From assembly GCF_012274275.1 (NCBI RefSeq), contig NZ_JAANZA010000001.1:1-64000 (forward strand): DNA of 64,000 bases, written 5' to 3'. The DNA is from Cryobacterium sp. BB307 (GTDB lineage Bacteria > Actinomycetota > Actinomycetes > Actinomycetales > Microbacteriaceae). Below the pieces are notes generated by a model that searched no databases, had not been told where the DNA came from, and saw only the letters and a program-made list of their open reading frames with translations. The position numbers and the translations under genes were made by a program. Below, piece after piece: positions 18,920 to 28,000 of the stretch. Within the stretch, counting starts at the first letter, position 1; the number at the start of each line of letters is the position of its first letter.

Positions 18920-19636
18920 TCAGCCGTCCGATGGCGGCGGAAGCTGGTCGTTCAGCGCGGCCGCGATGCGGTTCCGCATCACCTGATCGTGCAAGGCCGG
19001 CTCGCCGGCGCCGCCCCTCGCGGCCACCACCCCTGCGCTCGGGGCGAGCAGTCGCTGCATGCCGATTCGCAGCAGTCGCTGATCGATCGCGGCACTGCCG
19101 CTCAGGGTCAGCAGCGCGGCCCCCTGGTCCAGCGCGGTGAGCAGGGCGCCCGCCTCGCTCGCAGAGAGCTCTTCGTCCTGGGCCCGCGACTCCTCTGCTA
19201 CCGCCTCATAGGCGTTCGTCAGTGCCTGCATCCGCTTGCCGAGTTCGACCGCCAGGTTCTCATCGCGGGCGGCTGTGGCGATGAACTCGAGGGTCGCGAG
19301 AGCGAAACCCTTGAGCGCCTCGACCACCTCTTCGCTCCCGAAGCGGCCGGTATCCGGATCCTCCGGCTGCTCGGAGACATTCCAGGCGCCCTCGGCGAGT
19401 GCCGCCTCCAGGTTCGCGTCCATCACCGCTAGAAAGAGCGCGGCCTTGCCGTCGAAATTGGAGTACACGGCGCCCTTGGAGAAGCCGGCCTCGCGCGCGA
19501 TCAACTCGAGGTTCGCAGCGTGGTACCCCTCCTTGGCGAAGGCCGCGCGCGCCGCGGCGACCAGCGCCTGCCGTGTCTGCCGCTGGCTCTCCTGCCGCGA
19601 TAGGGGGGCAGGGAGTTCGGACATAGACCCGATCAT
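18920..19636 (-). CDS. TetR-family transcriptional regulator
   Basis: A 238-residue regulator with a clear TetR helix-turn-helix: VAAARAAFAKEGYHAANLEL, then IAREAGFSKGAVYSNFDGKAALF at about 47-69. The C-terminal ligand domain is divergent. It is transcribed away from the ABC-2 exporter genes across a 77-bp gap that contains several palindromes, so it probably represses that exporter and itself until an inducer is bound (inference). Start ATG 19636; an in-frame ATG at 19624 is an alternative and neither has a good Shine-Dalgarno sequence. Confidence 0.92.
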   Translation of the reverse strand: MIGSMSELPAPLSRQESQRQTRQALVAAARAAFAKEGYHAANLELIAREAGFSKGAVYSNFDGKAALFLAVMDANLEAALAEGAWNVSEQPEDPDTGRFGSEEVVEALKGFALATLEFIATAARDENLAVELGKRMQALTNAYEAVAEESRAQDEELSASEAGALLTALDQGAALLTLSGSAAIDQRLLRIGMQRLLAPSAGVVAARGGAGEPALHDQVMRNRIAAALNDQLPPPSDG

Positions 19637-19649
19637 ACGTGTGCACCGA

Positions 19650-19692
19650 TTGACATACCACTGGTATTCGAATACGGTCAGTATCCAGATAC
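19650..19692 (+). promoter_or_regulatory. Promoter and TetR-type operators before the ABC exporter
   Basis: The -35 TTGACA (19650-19655) is followed after 17 bp by TACGGT (19673-19678). The spacer contains the palindrome ATACCA-C-TGGTAT (19655-19667). A second palindrome GTATC-CA-GATAC (19681-19692) sits near the expected transcription start. Symmetric ATAC/GTAT half-sites over the core promoter fit TetR repression. Confidence 0.6.
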
Positions 19693-19713
19693 CATCAGTA
19701 TTTAGGAGTGCTT

Positions 19714-20682
19714 ATGAACCAGGATGTCCTGCGTATTGCAGGCCTCACGCGCCGATTCGGCGCGACAGTGGCGAACGACGACGTGTCATTGCGCGTTCGC
19801 CCCGGCGAAGTGGTCGGGCTGCTCGGGCACAACGGAGCGGGCAAGACCACCCTTGTCTCCCAGATCGTCGGTTTGCTTCGGCCAGAGCGCGGCACCATTC
19901 GCGTCGACGGGATCGACGCAGTGGCCGACCCTGGGGCGGCTCGGCGACGAGTCGCGATGCAGCCACAGGCTCAGGCACCCATCGATGGCCTGACGCCTCG
20001 AATGGCGATCGAGATCGCCGGCCGGATCCGCGGGCTGTCCAGTCGGGACGCTCGCACCGCGGCCGCCCAGCTGGCCGAAGAGCTGGACATCGCACAGTGG
20101 CTCGACCAGCGCGCAATGCCAGAAGGGCGTGGCCTCTCCGGAGGGATCAGGCGGCTCACCGCCTTCGCAATGACAGTCGCGGCACCCACTCCCCTGGTCG
20201 TGCTCGACGAACCGACGAACGACATCGACGCCTCGCGCCGCCGCCTGCTGTGGGCGGCCGTCCGCCGCAGGGGCGACGAGGGCGCCGGGGTTCTGCTGGT
20301 CACCCACAACGTCGCCGAAGCCGAGCGGATCGTCGACGAACTCGTCATCCTCGACAACGGCAAGGTGGTCGCATCCGGCACCCCAGCCAGCCTGCGCGGC
20401 ACAGACGACAACGACCTTCGCCTCGAACTGCAGCTCCCGCCCGGGGGCGAAGATCCGACCACGGATCCGCGCGACCTGCCCGTCACCACACTGCGGCTGG
20501 TGCGCACCGGCAGGCGTGTGCTGTTGACGGTGCCCGCCGGCGAGGCTGCACCAGCCGTCACCTGGGCGACAACGCTGCGCGACCAGGAGCGACTCGACGG
20601 CTTTGCGTTGGGGCCAACAACTCTCGAGGACGCCTACCTATCCCTCACGCAATCCACCCCACTGGAGGTCTCCAATGTCTGA
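19714..20682 (+). CDS. ABC-2-type exporter, ATP-binding subunit
   Basis: A 322-residue ATPase of the DrrA/CcmA-like family. Walker A GHNGAGKTTLVSQIVG, ABC signature LSGGIRRL, and Walker B LVVLDEPTNDIDASRRR (with TND-I-D in place of the usual TTGLD) are visible, followed by the H-loop LLVTHN. The C-terminal 80 residues are the accessory region typical of drug or daunorubicin-type ATPases. AGGAG lies six bases before ATG 19714. It overlaps the permease gene by 8 bp. It probably exports a small molecule or drug; the substrate is unknown. Confidence 0.94.
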   Translation: MNQDVLRIAGLTRRFGATVANDDVSLRVRPGEVVGLLGHNGAGKTTLVSQIVGLLRPERGTIRVDGIDAVADPGAARRRVAMQPQAQAPIDGLTPRMAIEIAGRIRGLSSRDARTAAAQLAEELDIAQWLDQRAMPEGRGLSGGIRRLTAFAMTVAAPTPLVVLDEPTNDIDASRRRLLWAAVRRRGDEGAGVLLVTHNVAEAERIVDELVILDNGKVVASGTPASLRGTDDNDLRLELQLPPGGEDPTTDPRDLPVTTLRLVRTGRRVLLTVPAGEAAPAVTWATTLRDQERLDGFALGPTTLEDAYLSLTQSTPLEVSNV

Positions 20683-21457
20683 GCAGTCAACCATCACAGA
20701 GCAGGCAAGCCATCCCCAGGCAGGCCTGTGGTCCAGTTACCGCACGCTGCTGCGCTGGCAGTTCGCCCAGATCGGCAGCATGCTGCCGCTCATCATCGTC
20801 ATCCAGGCCCTCCTGGCCGGCGGCATCATCATCGGGTTCGGTTTCCTCATCCCAAACATCGACTCGGCGACGGCGATGTTCCTCTCAACCGGCGCCCCGA
20901 CTGTTCTGCTGCTCACCATCGGCCTGGTGATCGTCCCGCAGGGCGTCGCGCGTGCGCGAACCGACGGCACCTTCAACTACATGCGCTCACTGCCCCTTGC
21001 CCGTCCGCTGCTGTTCGCGGCTGACCTGACCGTGTGGGTGATCATCGCACTGCCGAGCGTCGGGGTCGCGGTGCTCACCGGATGGCTCAGGTACGACCTC
21101 GTCTTCAGCTTCAACTGGCCCCTGCTCATCGCGGCTGCACTGCTCATCACCGTGATGGCAACCGCCGTCGGTTACGCGATCGCCGTGAGCGTGCCGCCGA
21201 TGCTGGCGCAACTGATCACCCAGGTGCTGGTGTTCTTCGTCATGCTGTTTTCCCCCATCACCTTCGCCCCCGGCCAGCTGCCCGGCTGGTTCCAGACGGT
21301 GCACGACATCCTGCCGCTGCGCCCCGGCGCCGACCTGCTGCGTGCTGGACTCGCGTCAGAGACCTTCGACGCGAGCGGACGCGACCTCCTGGTGCTCAGC
21401 GTGTGGTGCCTCGCGGGCGTCGCAATCACCATCCGGGCACTCGTCCGCAGGCACTAG
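20675..21457 (+). CDS. ABC-2-type exporter, permease subunit
   Basis: A 260-residue membrane protein with six predicted helices, for example IGSMLPLIIVIQALLAGGII, LLLTIGLVIVPQG and LITQVLVFFVMLFSPITF, followed by the ABC-2 motif region LPGWFQTVHDILPLRPGADLLR. ATG 20675 lies inside the end of the ATPase gene, indicating coupled translation. The internal segment QGVARARTDGTFNYMRSLPL is the cytoplasmic coupling loop typical of ABC2_membrane proteins. It partners the preceding ATPase. Confidence 0.92.
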   Translation: MSEQSTITEQASHPQAGLWSSYRTLLRWQFAQIGSMLPLIIVIQALLAGGIIIGFGFLIPNIDSATAMFLSTGAPTVLLLTIGLVIVPQGVARARTDGTFNYMRSLPLARPLLFAADLTVWVIIALPSVGVAVLTGWLRYDLVFSFNWPLLIAAALLITVMATAVGYAIAVSVPPMLAQLITQVLVFFVMLFSPITFAPGQLPGWFQTVHDILPLRPGADLLRAGLASETFDASGRDLLVLSVWCLAGVAITIRALVRRH

Positions 21458-21475
21458 CGCCCCGCGCCCGGTGAC

Positions 21476-21501
21476 GGCCGCCGCTAGCGGTAGCGGCGGC
21501 C
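21476..21501. terminator. Hairpin between two convergent ABC exporter operons
   Basis: GGCCGCCGCT (21476-21485) and AGCGGCGGCC (21492-21501) form a perfect 10-bp stem with a 6-nt loop. The stem includes the CTA stop complement of the minus-strand permease, so the terminator overlaps its last codons. No T-run is present. Confidence 0.45.
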
Positions 21502-22236
21502 CTCGTCGCGGCGGTACAGGAACAGCGCGAGCACCGCGGTGCCGACGATCCAGGCACCCATGCCGAGCCAGACCCACGGGTGGAGGTCGCCTCCCTGCAC
21601 CGCCCAGATCACCAGCTCGCGCGCCTGACGCGACGGAAAGAACGTCGACAGGGTGTCCAGCCACGGAGCGAACAGCATCGGCGGCAGGAAGAGGCCACCG
21701 GCGAACGCGAACCCGAACATGACGATCTGCACCACCGCGATGGCGGCCTTGGCCGGCAGCGAGTAGCCGATGCAGACGCCGATCAGCATGAACGGCAGCG
21801 CCGAGACGATGACCGCGAGCAGCCCAGCCAGGATGGACAGCACGGATGCCTCGGCCGCAGTGAAGATGGCGCCGAGCACGATCACGGGCAGCACCGCGAC
21901 CAGCCCGATGAGCCCGGTCGAGAACACGTAGCCGAGCACCCGGGATACACCGGCGACCGGCAGCGTGCGGAGGTAGGGATCCCACGGCTTCTCCCGATCC
22001 TCGGCGATGCCCAGGCCGAAGCTGAACAGCGCGTTGGCCATCACCGCGAACAGGGCCATAGAGATGACCGCCTGTGTGGCGTACAACGGGTTGGTGGCCA
22101 CCACCTGCTGCGGAACAACGAAGAACAGCAGCGAAAGGGCAGGAAAGGCCAGGGCGCTGATCACGGCGATCGGAACGCGCGTGGTCTCGAGCAGCAGGTA
22201 CTTCCCGTGCACCGCGGCGAGTCGCAGGGTGGTCAT
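21484..22236 (-). CDS. ABC transporter permease (ABC-2 type)
   Basis: A 250-residue membrane protein with six hydrophobic segments (for example VPIAVISALAFPALSLLFFVV, VLGYVFSTGLIGLVAVLPVIVL and LLAVIVSALPFMLIGVCIGY). The cytoplasmic loop GLGIAEDREKPWDPYLRTLPV is the ABC-2 coupling helix region. It starts at 22236, immediately overlapping the stop of the ATPase gene, and is the last gene of a five-gene operon with a CPBP protease, a membrane protein and a winged-helix regulator. The substrate is unknown. Confidence 0.92.
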   Translation of the reverse strand: MTTLRLAAVHGKYLLLETTRVPIAVISALAFPALSLLFFVVPQQVVATNPLYATQAVISMALFAVMANALFSFGLGIAEDREKPWDPYLRTLPVAGVSRVLGYVFSTGLIGLVAVLPVIVLGAIFTAAEASVLSILAGLLAVIVSALPFMLIGVCIGYSLPAKAAIAVVQIVMFGFAFAGGLFLPPMLFAPWLDTLSTFFPSRQARELVIWAVQGGDLHPWVWLGMGAWIVGTAVLALFLYRRDEGRRYR

Positions 22237-23132
22237 CAGATCATCTCCAGTTCGGGCTGAGCGGTGAGGGTGAGGAACGCTTCTTCGAGGCTCGCCCCGC
22301 GCACCCCAAGCCCCGAGAACGGGAGGCCGGAGGTGACGAGCGCGGTGACGGTCTCGTCGGCGTCGCGAGTGAAGAGCGTGTGCGAGCCGTCATCCTCGGC
22401 CCGCGTGGAGACGACGCCAGGCAGGCCGGTAAGCGCATCCGGGGCATCCGTCGTCAGGCGCACCATGCGCATGCCGACCTGGTCGAGCACCGCGTCGAGG
22501 GTGTCGTCGGCAAGCACACGCCCGCGGCCGATCACGATGACTCGTTCGGCCAGCGCCTCGATCTCCTCGAGGTAGTGGCTGGTCACCACGACGGTGGCGC
22601 CTACGGCGTTCTGCCGACGGACCGCCTCCCACAGGGTGCGGCGCGCGTCGACGTCCAGGCCGGTGGTCGGCTCATCCAGCAGCACGAGCTTCGGCCGGCC
22701 GACGAACGCGAGCGCGACACTGAGCCGTCGCTTCTGCCCTCCGGAGAGCGCACCGGTCTGCCGCTTCAGCAACTCGGTGAGCCCGAACTCGTCGGCGATC
22801 TCGGCACGCGGCACCGGATTCGGGAAGTGCGTCGACACGAAGTCGATGACCTCACCGACGCGGAGGGTCGGGGGCAGCGCCGTCTCCTGCGGGGTGCTGC
22901 CGAGTCCGACGCGGGTGCGGTGGTCGGACGGGCTGCCGCCGAACAGCTCGACGGTGCCCGCCGTGGGGCGGCGCAACCCCTGCAGCAAGGACAGCATCGT
23001 GGTCTTGCCTGCGCCGTTCGGACCGAGCAGGCCGACGATCCTCCCGGAGTCGATTTCAAGCGAGACATCGTCGAGCGCCGTGACGTCGCCGAACCGGCGG
23101 GTCACGTGATCGAGTCGGGCAAGGGTCGTCAT
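22236..23132 (-). CDS. ABC transporter ATP-binding protein
   Basis: A 298-residue ATPase: Walker A LLGPNGAGKTTMLSLLQGL, signature ALSGGQKRRLSVALAF, Walker B KLVLLDEPTTGLDVDARR, H-loop VVVTSHYLEE. The C-terminal accessory domain ends in the usual LEEAFLTLT motif of ABC-2 exporter ATPases. I start it at ATG 23132, which overlaps the regulator gene stop (ATGA); the frame remains open upstream but that part is antisense shadow. It pairs with the downstream permease. Confidence 0.95.
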   Translation of the reverse strand: MTTLARLDHVTRRFGDVTALDDVSLEIDSGRIVGLLGPNGAGKTTMLSLLQGLRRPTAGTVELFGGSPSDHRTRVGLGSTPQETALPPTLRVGEVIDFVSTHFPNPVPRAEIADEFGLTELLKRQTGALSGGQKRRLSVALAFVGRPKLVLLDEPTTGLDVDARRTLWEAVRRQNAVGATVVVTSHYLEEIEALAERVIVIGRGRVLADDTLDAVLDQVGMRMVRLTTDAPDALTGLPGVVSTRAEDDGSHTLFTRDADETVTALVTSGLPFSGLGVRGASLEEAFLTLTAQPELEMI

Positions 23133-23428
23133 TCGGTGGCTCCCAGTACTGATCGAAGGGTTTCGGTGTAGCGCTCGAACGCGTGGCGTCCGGATGTGGT
23201 GAGTGCGAGATACGTGACGGGGGTGCGGCCCTGATGCGTCTTGGTGACGTCGACGTAGCCGGCGTCCTCGAGCTTGCGCAGATGGGTGGAGAGGTTCCCC
23301 GGCGTCATCTCGAGGATCTCCTGCAGCCGGGGAAACGACATCCGGTCCCCCGCGGGCAGGGTGGCGAGGGTGGCGGTGATCCGCAGCCGCGCGGCGGCGT
23401 GGATGACCGGGTCGAGTTCGCCGCTCAT
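23129..23428 (-). CDS. Winged-helix transcriptional regulator (HTH_34 / ArsR-like)
   Basis: A 99-residue single-domain DNA-binding protein. LRITATLATLPAGDRMSFPRLQEIL then MTPGNLSTHLRKLEDAGYV is a winged helix with the recognition helix in the second segment. QGRTPVTYLALTTSGRHAFERY follows as wing and dimerisation helix. Proteins of this type usually repress a linked membrane or exporter operon. The start overlaps the preceding membrane gene by ATGA and the stop overlaps the ABC ATPase by ATGA, so it is embedded in the operon it probably controls (inference). The candidate operator is at 24932. Confidence 0.9.
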   Translation of the reverse strand: MSGELDPVIHAAARLRITATLATLPAGDRMSFPRLQEILEMTPGNLSTHLRKLEDAGYVDVTKTHQGRTPVTYLALTTSGRHAFERYTETLRSVLGATE

Positions 23429-24072
23429 TGCCTGCTCCGGGCCCGGATGATGAACAGCACGATGCCGTAGACCAGGAATGCGCCGCCGCCCGCGAGCCCC
23501 ATGACGAGGTAGTTGTGCGGCAGTCCCGCGAACACCGAGACGGTCGACACGAGCAGCAACCACAACCCCAGTACCAGCTGCGAGATGCTGCGCCAGATTG
23601 CCGCCCCGGCCAAGTAGAGGAGTCCGGCGACCAGGCCGTAGAGCGCCGGGAACAGCACCCCCGCAAGGTCGCTCGACATGCCAAGCCGCACCATCCCGGC
23701 GCCGATGCCTGCAGCCGCGATGCTGCCGAAAGTCCAGCTGAGTCCGTAGACGGCTCCGGAGAATCCGGATGCGCCGCGCACACCGCGTCCGATGCGCGAC
23801 CCGAGGATGGCCGAGACGACGATGGCGACAATCAGCAGTGCGACGAAAGTCAGCCACGCGATCGTGGGCGGCACCTCGAAGAGCGGGTTGCCACCGCCGG
23901 GCATCGACCACAGGGCGAGGAAGCCAAGCAGCCACGCGAAGCCCCAGACCAGCAGGATCCACGGCACAGGCGCGATCAGGTCGTTGTTGACCTTGCGCTG
24001 CTGCTGCTCGAGCAGGGCGAGCATGGCCGCCGGGTCGAGCGGTGTGTCGTCGTCGGGAAGATCGTTGGTCAT
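23425..24072 (-). CDS. Multi-pass membrane protein of unknown function
   Basis: A 215-residue protein with a short acidic N-terminus (LPDDDTPLDPAAMLALLEQQQ), then about six transmembrane helices including PWILLVWGFAWLLGFLALW, VALLIVAIVVSAILGSRIG and LVLGLWLLLVSTVSVFAGLP. A similar layout (polar start then a six-helix bundle) is often found beside a small winged-helix regulator in actinobacteria, but I do not know a biochemical role. GGAG precedes the ATG at good spacing. It lies 30 bp after the CPBP gene and overlaps the regulator by 4 bp. Confidence 0.82.
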   Translation of the reverse strand: MTNDLPDDDTPLDPAAMLALLEQQQRKVNNDLIAPVPWILLVWGFAWLLGFLALWSMPGGGNPLFEVPPTIAWLTFVALLIVAIVVSAILGSRIGRGVRGASGFSGAVYGLSWTFGSIAAAGIGAGMVRLGMSSDLAGVLFPALYGLVAGLLYLAGAAIWRSISQLVLGLWLLLVSTVSVFAGLPHNYLVMGLAGGGAFLVYGIVLFIIRARSRQ

Positions 24073-24102
24073 GACGGTGGCTCCTCTAGGCGGGCGGATA
24101 GG

Positions 24103-24927
24103 TCAGGCGGGCAGGACGAACGGCAGGATGAGCGCCGGTGCGCTGGTCACAAGGTTCACGAGAACGTGGGCGACGATGAGCGGCATGAGGCGGCGCTGCC
24201 AGCGGAAGATGAGTGCAGAGCCCAGTCCCCAGACGAAGAATGCGACCGCGAAGACGACCATTGCCGCCGGCGTGCTTGCAAAGAAGATGTGCTGCAGCCC
24301 GAAAGCGACCGACGGCAGCAGCACGGCAAGAACCGGGAAGCGCGCCTGCAGCCTGCCCTGGCTGTAGCCGCGGAACACGAACTCCTCGGCGGGCGCGTTC
24401 AGCGGCGCGAAGGTCAGCACGACGACAATGCCGGACACCATGGCCGCGGCAGGGGCAAGCGCCGGCAATTCGGCCGGGTCGGGCGCGAAGACAGTGCCGA
24501 AGCTGGTGAACGCGTCACCACCCTCCAGCGCGAACATCGTGCCGATGATCGCCAGCGCGAATGGCACGTAGAGCACCATCAGCCAGAGCAGCCCCCACAG
24601 CAGGTCGCGGCCAAGACGGGATCGGTCGAAGCCGGCCAGTTCACGCAGCGTGCTGCCCTCGCGGCTGACCAGTCGACGCACGAGCAGCAGGCTCAGGATG
24701 TTGACCGGCAGCAGCGCGAGCGGGGAGTAAGCCGCAGCGGCAGGGATCCCGGATGGCTGCCCCAGGAGTGCGAGCACGCCCATGGTGGCCAGCCAGGAGA
24801 GCGCGACCAGGCCGACCCGCGCGAATGGGAGCAGAGCGGGCCAGGCGAGTCCGGGCATCCGGGGCTCGCGGTCGGCGCGTTCAGAGACCGGCGATTGGGT
24901 GCCTGTGTTCGAGGTGGTGTGTTGCAC
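24103..24927 (-). CDS. CPBP-family intramembrane metalloprotease (Abi family)
   Basis: A 274-residue multi-pass protein with the CPBP/Abi motifs: AEEFVFRGY (EExxxR), FGLQHIFFAS (FxxxH) and IVAHVLVNLVTS (HxxxN). The family includes Rce1-like CAAX proteases and bacteriocin-immunity proteins; its substrate here is unknown. I favour GTG 24927 because it lies immediately after the palindromic operator; ORF extension upstream would cover that operator. It is first gene of the operon continuing through the membrane protein, regulator and ABC exporter. Confidence 0.88.
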   Translation of the reverse strand: MQHTTSNTGTQSPVSERADREPRMPGLAWPALLPFARVGLVALSWLATMGVLALLGQPSGIPAAAAYSPLALLPVNILSLLLVRRLVSREGSTLRELAGFDRSRLGRDLLWGLLWLMVLYVPFALAIIGTMFALEGGDAFTSFGTVFAPDPAELPALAPAAAMVSGIVVVLTFAPLNAPAEEFVFRGYSQGRLQARFPVLAVLLPSVAFGLQHIFFASTPAAMVVFAVAFFVWGLGSALIFRWQRRLMPLIVAHVLVNLVTSAPALILPFVLPA

Positions 24928-24931
24928 AAAG

Positions 24932-24948
24932 ACTTTGTAACACAAAGT
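24932..24948. promoter_or_regulatory. Inverted repeat ACTTTGT-AAC-ACAAAGT, likely operator
   Basis: Perfect 7-bp arms (24932-24938 and 24942-24948) with a 3-bp centre. On the minus strand they overlap a TACTTT -10-like hexamer just before GTG 24927 of the CPBP gene. A partial extra copy, ACAAAG, lies at 24926-24931. The region also separates the operon from divergent hrpA. The winged-helix protein encoded within the operon is the likely ligand (inference). Confidence 0.65.
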
Positions 24949-25027
24949 ACTCTGCCGCCACAACACCTTTGCACTCTGCACGCGGCGGGGGCGGGCGGCG
25001 GCGCGTCCTTTATAGGATGGAGGGCTC

Positions 25028-28000
25028 ATGATTCCCGCGATCGGCGCCATCACCTACCCGCCTGACCTCCCGGTCAGTCAGCGGCGCGACGACATTTCCG
25101 CCGCCATCCGGGACCACCAGGTCGTCATCGTCGCCGGCGCGACCGGCTCGGGCAAGACGACCCAGCTGCCGAAGATCTGCCTCGAGCTCGGGCGCGAATC
25201 GATCGGCCACACCCAGCCGCGCCGCATCGCCGCGCGCACCATCGCCGAGCGCATCGCCGAGGAACTCGGCAGCGAACTCGGCGACCTCGTCGGCTACCAG
25301 GTGCGCTTCACCGACCGGGTCGGCAAGAACACGCGCATCAAGCTGATGACCGACGGTATTTTGCTCAATGAATTGCAGCGCGACCGGATGCTGCGGAAGT
25401 ACGACACGATCATCATCGACGAGGCGCACGAGCGTTCGTTGAACGTCGACTTCCTGCTCGGCTACCTGAAGCGCCTGCTGCCGAAGCGTCCGGACCTGAA
25501 GGTCATCATCACCTCAGCGACCATCGACCCGGAGAGCTTCGCCGCGCACTTCGCGGCGGCGGATGGCACGCCCGCGCCGATCGTCGAGGTGTCCGGGCGC
25601 AGCTTCCCGGTGGAGATCCGCTACCGACCGCTCGCGCCGGAGCCGGCATCCGACGACCCAGACGACGACCCCACCCCTGATATGCAGGACTTACCCCCCT
25701 CTCGCCGCCAGGTCATTGGCAAGCAGGGCCGTTCGGCCGAGAAAGTCCTGCACAACGGGGAAGATGAGGAGCCGGGGCGGGACCTCTTCCAGGCCATCAA
25801 CGACTCACTCGACGAACTGGCCCGGGAGGCGCCGGGCGACGTGCTCGTCTTCCTGAGCGGCGAGAACGAGATCCGGGACGCTCAGGATGCGATCACCGCG
25901 CGCAACCTGCCCGGCACCGAGGTGCTCCCCCTGTATGGGCGGCTGAGCTCTGCCGAGCAGCACCGCGTGTTCCGGCCGAGCACGACGCCGGGCACCCGCC
26001 GCCGGGTGGTGCTCGCCACCAACGTCGCGGAGACGAGCCTGACCGTCCCCGGCATTAAGTACGTCATCGACGCCGGCACCGCGCGCATCAGCCGGTACAG
26101 CACACGCGCGAAGATCCAGCGCCTGCCGATCGAGCCGATCTCGCAGGCATCCGCGAACCAGCGCTCCGGGCGCGCCGGCCGCACGAGCGACGGCATCGCG
26201 ATCCGCCTCTACTCCGAAGAGGACTACGAGCGCCGCCCGGAGTTCACCGACCCGGAGATCCTTCGCACCAACCTGGCCGCGGTCATCCTGCAGATGATCT
26301 CGCTCGGGCTGGGCGACATCCGGGAGTTCCCGTTCCTGCAGCCACCGGATTCGCGCGGCGTGAAGGACGGCGTCGACCTGCTGTCAGAGCTGGGCGCGAT
26401 CGAGAGCTTCCGCGAGGGCCCGTCGATCACCAAGGTCGGCCGGCAGCTCGCGCAGCTGCCGATCGACCCGCGACTGGCCCGGATGGTCGTCGAGTCGAAG
26501 CGCTGGAACGTCACGCGCGACGTCATGGTCATCGTCGCCGGGCTCAGCGTGCAGGACCCTCGCGAGCGCCCGCTCGACAAGCGACCGCAGGCCGACCAGG
26601 CGCATGCCCGGTTCACCGACAAGACGAGCGACTTCTTGACCCTGCTGAACCTCTGGAACCACCTGAAACGCAAGGAGAAAGAGCTCTCCGGGAGCGCTTT
26701 CCGGCGCCTGTGCCGCGCCGAGTACGTCAATTTCCTGCGTTTTCGGGAGTGGGAGGATGTCTACCGGCAGCTGAAGCGCATGTCCAAGCCGCTCGGGTTG
26801 ACGGTCGAAGAGGGCAGCCACGAACCGGATGGCACGGGCATCCACCGCTCGCTCCTCGCGGGGCTGCTCAGCCAGTTGGGCATTCGAGACCAGACCGGTA
26901 ACGACAAGCGCGGCCGCGGCGACTACATCGGCGCGAGGCAGGTGCGGTTCTCGATCTTCCCAGGTTCGGCGCTGGCCAAGAAGCAGCCGGCCGAGCTGAT
27001 GAGCGCCGAGCTGGTCGAGACCAGCAGGCTGTTCGCCAGGATGAACGCGTCGATCGACCTGTCCTGGGCCGAGCCCATCGCCGGGCACCTGGTGAAGCGC
27101 TCCTACGGCGAGCCGCACTGGGAGAAGCGGCAGGGTTCCGCGGTCGCCTACGAGCGGGTGACACTGTACGGGGTGCCGATCGTCGCCCGCCGGCGCATCC
27201 AACTGGAGCGCATCGACCTGCCGCAGGCGCGCGAGCTGTTCATCCGGCACGCGCTCGTCGATGGCGAACTCAGCTTCGACACGAAGGACCGCGGCTACGC
27301 CTTCGACCGCGCCAACCGTCGGCTGCGCGCCGAACTCGCCGAGGTCGAGGAGCGCACCCGCCGCCGCGACATCCTCGTCGACGACGAGGCGGTATTCGAG
27401 TTCTACGACACGCGCGTCCCCGCCGACGTCGCCAACCAGCGCTCGTTCGAGAAGTGGTGGCGCACCGCGCGCGCCGAGAGCCCCGACCTGCTCACCATGC
27501 GCAAGGAGGACCTGCTCCCGGATGCCCAGCAACCACAGACGGTCGCCGGCGGGTACCCCGGCGAGTGGCACCAGGGCGATCAGACGCTGCGACTGAGCTA
27601 CCGGTTCGAGCCCGGCGCCGACGATGACGGCGTCACAGTGCAGGTGCCGCTCGCGCTGCTCCCCCGGCTGCGGCCGGACGGGTTCGACTGGCAGGTGCCA
27701 GGGCTGCGTCACGAACTGACCACCGCGCTGATCAAGGCGCTGCCCAAGGCGATCCGCCGCAACGTCGTGCCGGCGAACGACTGGGCGCACCGACTGCTCG
27801 ACGGGGCCCCGGCGGACGGCTCCGAAGAAGTGTCGCTGCGCCAATACCTCGCCCAGCAGATCCAGCGTCTCACCTACACACCGGTCGACCCGGACGACTT
27901 CGAACTCGAGCGAGTTCCCGACCACCTGCGGATGACGTTCGCGGTCATCGACGAGCGCGGCCGCCGCGTGGCAACCTCCAAGGAGCTGGAGAGCCTGCAG

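Noticed and set aside
23133-23831. Upstream extension of the ABC ATPase frame
   Set aside because: It overlaps two convincing genes (winged-helix regulator and membrane protein) in the same direction and reads as low-complexity shadow sequence.
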